From the NCBI GenBank assembly GCA_934402395.1, contig CAKRTQ010000026.1, positions 1 through 12,606 on the forward strand: a DNA stretch of 12,606 nt. Direction: 5' to 3'. The position numbers and the translations under genes were made by a program. Source of the stretch: an uncultured Eubacteriales bacterium. GTDB lineage: Bacteria > Bacillota > Clostridia > Oscillospirales > CAG-272. Of the stretch, positions 7,228 through 12,394 are shown in pieces (the stretch's first letter is position 1; the number at the start of each line of letters is the position of its first letter). The notes below the pieces were generated by a model. It saw nothing but the letters and a program-made list of their open reading frames with translations, searched no databases and was not told the origin of the DNA.

Positions 7228-7716
7228 ATGCTCCGCGGGATGTTTGCGGAAATAGGAGAGGATTGTTATATCGAGCCGCCGTTCTATGCCAATTGGGGCG
7301 GCAGACACGTTCATTTCGGAGACCGCGTTTATGCAAATTTCGGGCTTACAATGGTCGATGACACTCATATATACGTCGGGGACGATACTATGCTCGGACC
7401 GAATGTGACGATAGCCACTGCCGGACATCCGATACTCCCTTGTCTGAGACTTGAAAAGTATCAGTACAATGCCGAAATACATATCGGAAAAAACTGCTGG
7501 ATAGGCGCGGGAACGGTGATCGTTCCCGGTGTTAGCATAGGAGACGGAAGTGTGATCGGAGCCGGAAGCGTAGTGACGCGGGATGTTCCGTCCGGCGTGG
7601 TGGCGTTCGGCGATCCGTGCCGTGTGTGGCGACCGATCGATGAACATGACAGGGAATTTTATTTCAGGGATAAAAGGATTCCCGCTGAACTCACCGGTAA
7701 AAAAACAACGGTCTGA
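7228..7716 (+). CDS. Maltose/galactoside-type O-acetyltransferase, hexapeptide-repeat part
   Basis: The intact frame from ATG 7228 gives 162 residues of a left-handed beta-helix acyltransferase of the LacA/Maa/NodL group, which moves acetyl from acetyl-CoA to a sugar hydroxyl. Hexapeptide repeats run from about 46 to 125 (IYVGDDTMLGPNVTI, then IHIGKNCWIGAGTVIVPGVS, then IGDGSVIGAGSVVTRDV). The catalytic His is H67 in TAGHP. The family start (EDCYIEPPFYANWGG) is at 11-25. The family's Mac domain is missing here and lies upstream in other frames (7087-7225), so this ATG is an internal Met rather than the natural start, and no good ribosome site precedes it. It is either a real frameshifted gene or two homopolymer sequence errors. 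It lies 20 nt after the preceding gene, counted from ATG 7087, and is the last gene of the operon. Confidence 0.85.
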   Translation: MLRGMFAEIGEDCYIEPPFYANWGGRHVHFGDRVYANFGLTMVDDTHIYVGDDTMLGPNVTIATAGHPILPCLRLEKYQYNAEIHIGKNCWIGAGTVIVPGVSIGDGSVIGAGSVVTRDVPSGVVAFGDPCRVWRPIDEHDREFYFRDKRIPAELTGKKTTV

Positions 7717-7735
7717 CAGCAGAATACCGCTCATA

Positions 7736-7778
7736 GGGCTGCCGCGCGTCAGTGCGGCAGCCCGTTGTGCAGATTTTT
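7736..7778 (+). terminator. Terminator of the 5001-7716 operon
   Basis: A 10-bp perfect GC-rich stem, gggctgccgc (7736-7745) with gcggcagccc (7754-7763), has an 8-nt loop. A TTTTTT tract at 7773-7778 follows nine bases later. It lies 20 nt after the acetyltransferase stop. Confidence 0.65.
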
Positions 7779-7810
7779 TCGGGAAATCGCGATTTTTTTC
7801 AAAAAAGGTA

Positions 7811-7839
7811 TTGCATTTTTCGAAGAAATATGATATGAT
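7811..7839 (+). promoter_or_regulatory. Promoter of tRNA-Ser
   Basis: TTGCAT (7811-7816), 17 nt, TATGAT (7834-7839). The tRNA begins 41 nt later. The leader contains a small hairpin, CGTGC-GAT-GCACG (7851-7863). Confidence 0.75.
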
Positions 7840-7880
7840 ATTAAAGCTGTCGTGCGATGCACGGCGGAACATAATATTTT

Positions 7881-7972
7881 GGAGAAGTCGCCTAGTTGGT
7901 CGAGGGCGCACGACTGGAAATCGTGTAGGCGTTAAAAGCGCCTCCAGAGTTCGAATCTCTGCTTCTCCGCCA
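7881..7972 (+). tRNA. tRNA-Ser (anticodon GGA)
   Basis: Acceptor GGAGAAG (7881-7887) pairs with CTTCTCC (7962-7968), followed by discriminator G and an encoded CCA (7970-7972). The anticodon loop CTGGAAA gives GGA, reading UCC and UCU. The long variable arm after the anticodon stem (gcgttaaaagcgc region) and total length of 92 nt are diagnostic of a class II tRNA-Ser. The T-loop GTTCGAATC is intact. Confidence 0.97.
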
Positions 7973-7977
7973 GCATG

Positions 7978-8033
7978 AAGAACCACAATATATTGTGGTT
8001 CTTTTGCTTTATATTCCACAATATATTGTGGTT
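7978..8033. repeat. Two tandem perfect palindromes after tRNA-Ser
   Basis: A 26-bp perfect palindrome (7978-8003) is followed by a second 16-bp one (8016-8031). Both share CCACAATATATTGTGGTT, at 7983-8000 and 8016-8033, with starts 33 bp apart. The first is followed by CTTTTGCTTT and could terminate the tRNA; the second is followed by TTTTT. The nearly exact reuse suggests paired protein-binding sites or a duplicated terminator. Confidence 0.8.
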
Positions 8034-8086
8034 TTTGAGTCAGTGCAAAACCATTAGGTACAAAATAGGTACCGGATATGCAGATG

Positions 8087-8133
8087 CAAGCAACGACCGG
8101 CAGAGGGATATTTCCTCTGCCGGTCGTTGCTTG
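8087..8133. repeat. 20-bp perfect inverted repeat at the end of the recombinase-like gene
   Basis: Arms 8087-8106 and 8114-8133 are exact reverse complements (caagcaacgaccggcagagg and partner) with a 7-nt loop. The right arm begins 2 nt beyond the stop codon of the minus-strand gene. Neither side has a T-tract, so it is not a standard intrinsic terminator; it may protect the mRNA 3' end or be a recombination site. Confidence 0.85.
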
Positions 8134-8135
8134 AA

Positions 8136-8426
8136 TTATCTGAGCCTGTACAGCTTGATACCCTTTTCGATCAGCATGCCGGCGATGCGGTACATATCAC
8201 GTATCGTACCGAGGCATTCCAGTTCGGATATCATCAGAATGTCGATCTTGCGGTGCCGGATGAGCTTCAGCATTTTTCTTTCGGCGGCGTTTTGCCCGCC
8301 ATCGACAACAACGCCGATCTCGGCTACTACGTCCCACTCTTTTTCGTGTGCGCACGCATGGCAGCTCGCAAGGTCAAAGTGCATAAGCTCTGTCCGCCGA
8401 TACATGATGCACACCCGCGGATTCAC
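8136..8426 (-). CDS. Stand-alone serine-recombinase-like domain, catalytic residues missing
   Basis: A 96-residue protein. GTG 8426 is chosen because AAGGAGG lies 9 nt upstream and homology begins there (NPRVCIMYRR). The pattern fits the resolvase/invertase N-terminal fold: strand VCIMYRR (4-11), helix HFDLASCHACAHEKE, strand WDVVAEIGVVVDGG (31-44), helix AAERKMLKLIRHRKID, strand ILMISELECLG (63-73), helix IRDMYRIAGMLIEKGIKL. Active recombinases have Y-x-R-V-S near the start and LDRLGR after the last strand. Here the nucleophile position is E13 (YRRTEL) and the arginines of LDRLGR are replaced (LECLGT, 69-74). No DNA-binding domain follows. It should be unable to cut DNA; a regulatory or accessory role is speculation. 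It is alone between two convergent tRNA genes. Confidence 0.75.
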   Translation of the reverse strand: MNPRVCIMYRRTELMHFDLASCHACAHEKEWDVVAEIGVVVDGGQNAAERKMLKLIRHRKIDILMISELECLGTIRDMYRIAGMLIEKGIKLYRLR

Positions 8427-8460
8427 AGCTCCTCGCCTCCTTGACTTGTTCCGAGACGAT

Positions 8461-8489
8461 ATTATAGCACCGATTGTGTATTTTGTCAA
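8461..8489 (-). promoter_or_regulatory. Perfect consensus promoter of the recombinase-like gene
   Basis: TTGACA (8489-8484), 17 nt, TATAAT (8466-8461) on the minus strand. Transcription would begin near 8454, giving a leader of about 28 nt with AAGGAGG. Confidence 0.9.
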
Positions 8490-8577
8490 CTGCTTACTTA
8501 GTACAATAATATATACAATTATGCAATATCAAGCCCGGCAGACTTGATTGGGTTCGGGTCGATAAAGTCACAGCAAC

Positions 8578-8608
8578 AAAAAAGCAACCCTGAAAGGGTT
8601 GCTTTTTT
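8578..8608 (-). terminator. Bidirectional terminator after tRNA-Arg
   Basis: GCAACCC (8584-8590) and GGGTTGC (8596-8602) form a stem with loop TGAAA, flanked by AAAAAA and TTTTTT, so either strand ends in a T-run. It lies 2 nt beyond the 3' end of tRNA-Arg. The rest of 8490-8577 shows no gene. Confidence 0.9.
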
Positions 8609-8610
8609 GT

Positions 8611-8687
8611 TGGCGCGTCGTAAGGGACTCGAACCCCCGACCTTTTGGTTCGTAGCCAAACACTCTATCCAGCTGAGCTAACGACGC
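8611..8687 (-). tRNA. tRNA-Arg (anticodon ACG)
   Basis: On the minus strand acceptor GCGTCGT (8687-8681) pairs with ACGACGC (8621-8615), then G and an encoded CCA (8613-8611). The D-arm TAGCTCAGCTGGATAGAG and T-loop GGTTCGAGTCC are intact. The anticodon stem TTTGG/CCAAA encloses CTACGAA, giving ACG, which after deamination to ICG reads CGU, CGC and CGA. Confidence 0.97.
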
Positions 8688-8732
8688 ACACTTTTTTACC
8701 GATAAAGCCTGCCGCTTCATCAGTGCTCATAT

Positions 8733-8761
8733 ATCATATCACAACCGGGCGCGGATGTCAA
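8733..8761 (-). promoter_or_regulatory. Promoter of tRNA-Arg
   Basis: TTGACA (8761-8756), 17 nt, TATGAT (8738-8733) on the minus strand, one mismatch from consensus. The tRNA 5' end follows 45 nt later. Confidence 0.85.
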
Positions 8762-8835
8762 TAGTTTTTTTGAAAAAAACGAAAAAAATTGCGTTGTGCA
8801 TTCAAGACGATGACCGTCGGACAAAAAAACTGCGG

Positions 8836-10158
8836 TCATTTCCCGTCAGTGTCCGCATCATTTACTGCCGGTGAGTCAATGACCGCACCGTCGCCGGCAA
8901 AACGCGAACCGTGGCAGGTGCAGTCCCACGTGTGTTCGGCGGCGTTCCAGCGCAGTGCGCATCCGAGGTGGGGGCATCGCGGAGCCGTCGGGCGTACCCA
9001 CCCTGCCACCGCCTCGGCAATATTAAGCGCAAGCTGCGGACGCATGACCGTCCTTGCTCCGAACAGACGTTCATACCTGTTCTTTTTGCCGGTGAGAAGG
9101 TCACAAAGCAGCCGCGCCGCCACCATGCTCCCGGTCATTCCCCATTTGCCGAACCCCGTGGCTACATACAGTCCGTCGCTGAACGCGGAATATCTCCCGA
9201 TGTACGGTATTCCGTCAAGCGTGATGCAGTCCTGCGTTGCCCAGCGCGCTGCCGTTTCAGCATTCGGATAGAACTTTGCCGCAAGACGTTCGAGCTCCTG
9301 CCACCCGCCGCATTTTTTGCCTGTCCGCGCGCCGCACCCGCCCATTATGAGACAGTCTCCCGCATCGCGGAAGGTGAGTCCGTCATCTTCGGCGGCGGCA
9401 TACATACCGCCGACGGGCTCGGCTCCGCGCAATGCCAGCATATACGAGCGATGCTGATACATCTTCAGATAATAGAACCCGTGCCTGTTGACGACCGGAA
9501 AGTGTGTTGCCACAACGATACGTCGCGCGTGTATTTTGCCGCGGTTCGTTATTGCAGTGCAGCCGTTGAGCCTTAAAAGCGCCGTGTGTTCGGATATATG
9601 CCCGCGCGGCAGCCCGGCTGCGATATTTGCGGCAAAACGGATCGGGTCGAACTGCGCTCCTCCCGCAAGCTTCAGAGCTGCCGCAGTGCCGAACGGCAGT
9701 GCGGGGCAGTCGGTCATTTCCGTTGGGATGCCGATACGGCGCATGGCTGCAAACTCTCTTTTTATGCGATCGCTGTCGTTTGTCGAATACAGGAAAGCAT
9801 CGCGCTCGCAAAAATCGCAGTCGGCTCCGGCGGCAAGTGCGCGGTATTCCCCGATCGCCTCTGCATTGGCATCGTAGTAGAGCTTTGCACGCTCCGCGCC
9901 GAATTCGCGCACAAGACGGTCAAAAACCGCTCCGTGCAGCGCAGTAATTTTGCCTGTCGTGCTGCCGCTCGTGCCTCCCATCAGCCTGCCGGCTTCGATC
10001 AGATGGATATCCGCTCCCGCATGCCGCAGCATATGCGCGGTAAGCAGTCCCACAAGACCTCCGCCTATTATCAGTACGTCGGTAGTTATGTCTCCGTCAA
10101 GCGGCGGAAATCCGGGAATGCTGCCCGCAGCTTCTTTTTGCCAAAGAGAGTGCTCCAT
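8836..10158 (-). CDS. FAD-dependent oxidoreductase with C-terminal Rieske [2Fe-2S] domain
   Basis: A 440-residue protein. The N-terminal Rossmann FAD site is DVLIIGGGLVGLLTAHML (27-44, GxGxxG at 32-37), with the acidic end IEAG at 54-57. The middle is a DAO-type fold (GGAQFDPIRFAANIA at 166-180; DGIPYIGRYS and YVATGFGKWGMT at 315-342). A short Rieske domain (about 388-435) supplies C395-x-H397 and C413-x2-H416 as cluster ligands. This DAO-Rieske fusion is the type seen in Bacillus YhfW; the substrate is unknown and the protein is cytoplasmic, having no signal peptide. GGAGG lies about 5 nt before ATG 10158. It is monocistronic and the stop is TGA at 8836. A possible sigma-G-like promoter lies upstream. 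Confidence 0.93.
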   Translation of the reverse strand: MEHSLWQKEAAGSIPGFPPLDGDITTDVLIIGGGLVGLLTAHMLRHAGADIHLIEAGRLMGGTSGSTTGKITALHGAVFDRLVREFGAERAKLYYDANAEAIGEYRALAAGADCDFCERDAFLYSTNDSDRIKREFAAMRRIGIPTEMTDCPALPFGTAAALKLAGGAQFDPIRFAANIAAGLPRGHISEHTALLRLNGCTAITNRGKIHARRIVVATHFPVVNRHGFYYLKMYQHRSYMLALRGAEPVGGMYAAAEDDGLTFRDAGDCLIMGGCGARTGKKCGGWQELERLAAKFYPNAETAARWATQDCITLDGIPYIGRYSAFSDGLYVATGFGKWGMTGSMVAARLLCDLLTGKKNRYERLFGARTVMRPQLALNIAEAVAGWVRPTAPRCPHLGCALRWNAAEHTWDCTCHGSRFAGDGAVIDSPAVNDADTDGK

Positions 10159-10189
10159 TTTTCCTCCGTTAAGTGATTGTTTTTATTGA

Positions 10190-10218
10190 TATTATCACCG
10201 GAAGCAAAAATAATATTC
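10190..10218 (-). promoter_or_regulatory. Candidate sigma-G-like promoter of the FAD-Rieske gene
   Basis: On the minus strand GAATA (10218-10214), 17 nt, GATAATA (10196-10190). This differs by one base from the element found before spoVAF. No better sigma-A promoter is obvious. The region is AT-rich, so chance is possible. Confidence 0.35.
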
Positions 10219-10342
10219 CGTGACGCGGGGAGATTTTTTGCTGCATAAAAATTAACATGAAAAATACAATTGTGCATAATATACAATAAGAACGGATAGT
10301 TTTGTTCATTGTGACGAAAATACTCAAATAATGACAATTCTA

Positions 10343-10372
10343 TTGACAGCACGCTTGACAGTATGGTAAAAT
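10343..10372 (+). promoter_or_regulatory. Promoter of the secreted protein/lipoprotein cluster
   Basis: TTGACA (10343-10348), 18 nt, TAAAAT (10367-10372). A second TTGACA at 10355-10360 lies within the spacer. Transcription would start near 10379, about 280 nt before the first confident start codon. The bases 10219-10342 are AT-rich with no gene visible. Confidence 0.65.
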
Positions 10373-10465
10373 AATGTTGCAGTCATAAATGATTTCAATA
10401 TTTATTAAATGAGTACAGGCGCGCGCTTGTGCAGCGACCGCAATTATACGGAAAGGTGGGATAAA

Positions 10466-10618
10466 ATGAAACATCGCAGCGAAACATACCGCTCGGGATG
10501 CGCAATTCCCGGTATTTCACCGAGGCTCATCTTTCTTTTCCGGCGGAGCTGTGCGGCATCTGCCGTACAGCTCCGGAACGCGGGCGCGTCACATCCCGGA
10601 ACGGTATCCGAAAAATAA
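10466..10618 (+). CDS. Possible 50-residue leader ORF
   Basis: ATG 10466 has a reasonable ribosome site (AAAGGTGGG, 5 nt upstream) and opens 50 codons to TAA 10616-10618. The peptide is basic (R and K rich, cysteines at 12 and 29) and matches no family I know. The same bases form a strong long-range RNA structure, so codon content may be dictated by the fold and the ORF may be spurious. It ends 41 nt before the next start, so it could be a regulatory leader peptide. Confidence 0.3.
   Translation: MKHRSETYRSGCAIPGISPRLIFLFRRSCAASAVQLRNAGASHPGTVSEK
10486..10607 (+). ncRNA. Candidate structured 5' leader RNA
   Basis: A long-range stem joins ATACCG (10486-10491) plus CGGGATG (10494-10500) to CATCCCG (10592-10598) plus CGGTAT (10602-10607): 13 pairs with a small internal loop. 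Inside is a hairpin of about 14 bp (10544-10557 with 10562-10575, loop ATCT) and a short CGGT-ATTTC-ACCG hairpin (10510-10522). An A-rich unstructured tail leads to the ribosome site. No known riboswitch class is recognised. Confidence 0.5.
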
Positions 10619-10659
10619 AAATAAAAAACAAAATAACAAAAGAAAGAGGTAAAATAACA

Positions 10660-11070
10660 ATGAAGAATACATATAAAATAATTTCAGCCGTCATGGCACT
10701 CATCATGCTTGCAGTCTGTATGACTGTGGGAAGCTCCGCACTATCTACGCGTATTTACTTGCCGGAGGGATATTGGTATTCCTACAACGCGACAATAGAC
10801 GGCGACTATGTCTTTAAAGGTAATATCAAAGCCGGGATCGTACAGGGAGCGTCGGTGATGCATGAGGGATATCAACTTCTTGTATCCGCTACTGCTGCTA
10901 AGTATAATGAAAACGGTGAGGCAACAATATCTGAAACTAAAGTTTGCTTTGCTGGTATTAACGATCCGGAGCTGAGCTTCTCGATCACATTTAACATTAA
11001 TTTTGACTATGTCGATTGTGATTTTTGGGGGATCGGCAGAGAGGTAGCAACTCAAACTTATTACAAATAA
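10660..11070 (+). CDS. Small secreted protein of unknown function
   Basis: A 136-residue protein from ATG 10660, with AGAGG 10 nt upstream; the frame is open further upstream but that part is the structured leader. Residues 1-27 form a signal peptide (MKNTYK, hydrophobic core ISAVMALIMLAVCMTV, cleavage probable after SSA at 27). The mature part of about 109 residues alternates Tyr/Val-rich stretches that look like beta strands, such as GYWYSYNATIDGDYVFKG, then YQLLVSATAAKY, then LSFSITFNINFDYVDCD. Cysteines are at 96 and 120 in the mature part. I recognise no family. It lies upstream of two lipoproteins on the same strand, separated by a strong hairpin, and may share their promoter. Confidence 0.75.
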   Translation: MKNTYKIISAVMALIMLAVCMTVGSSALSTRIYLPEGYWYSYNATIDGDYVFKGNIKAGIVQGASVMHEGYQLLVSATAAKYNENGEATISETKVCFAGINDPELSFSITFNINFDYVDCDFWGIGREVATQTYYK

Positions 11071-11078
11071 GCTGTGTA

Positions 11079-11114
11079 TTCCTCCCGCGGCTGCAAAAGC
11101 AGCCGCGGGAGGAA
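11079..11114 (+). repeat. 16-bp perfect hairpin between the secreted protein and lipoprotein genes
   Basis: Arms 11079-11094 and 11099-11114 pair perfectly around AAAA; the core is CCTCCCGCGGCTGC with GCAGCCGCGGGAGG. On the plus strand As rather than Ts follow, so it is not a normal intrinsic terminator. The 3' arm holds GGGAGG, placed 9 nt before an in-frame ATG at 11122, so it could mask a ribosome site. Confidence 0.8.
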
Positions 11115-11139
11115 AAATCAAATGAAACGGAGGCGTGTT

Positions 11140-12390
11140 ATGAAAAAACATATACATATGTATCTTGCTGCGTTTGCGATGCTGATGGCTCTCCTTCTCC
11201 CGGGCTGCCGTGGAGCGGAGACGAAAAGCGACATCGGCTATCTTGCCGATGCGAAATTCGATACCGATGAATATCTGCCGGAATACGACTACGTGAACAC
11301 AAGATATTATCCCCATAAAATATCTCAGGCGGGGAATTCGCTTGTATATACTCTGAGTGGCGAAAAGTCTATGTACCTCAAATATTTCGATGCGGAAAGC
11401 GGAGAAGGCGGAGTTCTTTGCAATAAGCCCGAATGTACGCACGATAACGGCGCGTGTAACGGTTACGGAATGTTTTTCTGTGTCAATTACTATGACGGAT
11501 CGCTTTGGTGGCTGGATACGGACAGAACGAGCCCGGGCGATTACAGCAGATATCTGCTGTGTTCGGATGTATCGGGCGCGAACCGGCGTAAGGTGCTGAA
11601 GATCTATCGCCACAATATCCAGAACATATACATCCACCGTGGATATGCGTACATGGTCATTGATACAAATGTTGTAGTAGGCACAGAGTCGATGACCAGG
11701 ACCGATCTTGTGGCTTACGCTCTTGACGGAAGCGGCGGAGAGGTTACGATATACAGCAATGCATCGAATCTTGGCAGCTCATTGAAAGTCATTTTTGTCG
11801 GTAACCGTGTTTATTGCTGCTTGGGAGTATATAGCGATAAGGCGCTCGAAATATATTGCTTTGACACTAAGACCCGCACCGGAGGAAAGATCGCCACGAT
11901 CGAAAAGAACGACGAATTCTCGCCGAACGGAGTATATATAAATCGCAAAAACGAGATATATCTGTACGGCAAAGTAAACAAGGTAGCAACGGTCTGGAAA
12001 TATGAGGACGGAAAGATCACAGAGTTCGTCAAATTTGAAGACACGGAAGGAAAGTACACTGTCAGATTTATGAACGATGACGTTATATGCGCCATGAGCA
12101 CGAGCCGTGTGATTCCTACGGATGTCTGCTGGGTAAAAAAGTACGATGGTACGACCGTTTATAAGCTCAACATGGAGTCTGATTATGTTGATAATACCAT
12201 CAGGAAAGATTATGCGGAAGTCAGGGGCGGAAGATTTTTTGCCTGCGGTGACGAGAACATATTCTATATTTATGGGATGTTAAACGATAAAGATTATGGG
12301 ATCTATTATATAGTCATGTATGAGTATGACGGTGAAAAGATCGTGGGCAGGCTCGTGGATACCGATGGGAAAAATAAAAATTACGGATAA
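11140..12390 (+). CDS. Lipoprotein with CNKPEC motif, probable beta-propeller-like fold (copy 1)
   Basis: A 416-residue protein. ATG 11140 is chosen because GGAGG lies 6 nt upstream and the downstream paralogue starts at the same place (MKK); an ATG at 11122 is an alternative. The signal peptide ends at L20-P-G-C23, a lipobox, so it should be lipid-anchored outside. After a conserved N-terminal stretch (DIGYLADAKFDTDEYLPEYD, 31-50) comes a signature GVLCNKPECTHDNGACNGY, with C94, C99, H101 and C106 as possible metal or disulfide residues. The rest contains many short Tyr/Val strands with recurring YxYDG or YxFDxxT turns, suggesting a beta-propeller. I associate similar Cys-rich lipoproteins with gut clostridia; their function is unknown. 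It is followed 4 nt later by a paralogue. Confidence 0.8.
   Translation: MKKHIHMYLAAFAMLMALLLPGCRGAETKSDIGYLADAKFDTDEYLPEYDYVNTRYYPHKISQAGNSLVYTLSGEKSMYLKYFDAESGEGGVLCNKPECTHDNGACNGYGMFFCVNYYDGSLWWLDTDRTSPGDYSRYLLCSDVSGANRRKVLKIYRHNIQNIYIHRGYAYMVIDTNVVVGTESMTRTDLVAYALDGSGGEVTIYSNASNLGSSLKVIFVGNRVYCCLGVYSDKALEIYCFDTKTRTGGKIATIEKNDEFSPNGVYINRKNEIYLYGKVNKVATVWKYEDGKITEFVKFEDTEGKYTVRFMNDDVICAMSTSRVIPTDVCWVKKYDGTTVYKLNMESDYVDNTIRKDYAEVRGGRFFACGDENIFYIYGMLNDKDYGIYYIVMYEYDGEKIVGRLVDTDGKNKNYG
11188..11366 (+). repeat. Direct repeat, copy 1 (partner 12428-12606)
   Basis: These 179 bases recur 1240 bp downstream with 9 differences (about 95% identity), including a 67-base exact run (11253-11319 versus 12493-12559). 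The repeat begins at the end of the signal-peptide coding part and continues past the window edge. It reflects recent duplication or gene conversion of the lipoprotein genes. Confidence 0.9.
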
Positions 12391-12394
12391 CGAC

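Noticed and set aside
7186..8019. Long minus-strand open frame across the acetyltransferase and tRNA-Ser
   Set aside because: It reads through a tRNA, its promoter and a terminator, so it is not a gene.
7975..8547. Open plus-strand frame after tRNA-Ser with repeated HNILWF
   Set aside because: No ribosome site; the repeat is just the translated palindromes, and it runs antisense to the recombinase-like gene.
8551..8560. GGTTCGGGTC, resembling a tRNA T-loop and possible att remnant
   Set aside because: Only about ten bases match and no acceptor or anticodon sequence surrounds it; chance is likely.
10741..11637. Long minus-strand open frame opposite the secreted protein and lipoprotein
   Set aside because: It is the antisense of genes with signal peptides and ribosome sites and crosses the intergenic hairpin; no start signals.
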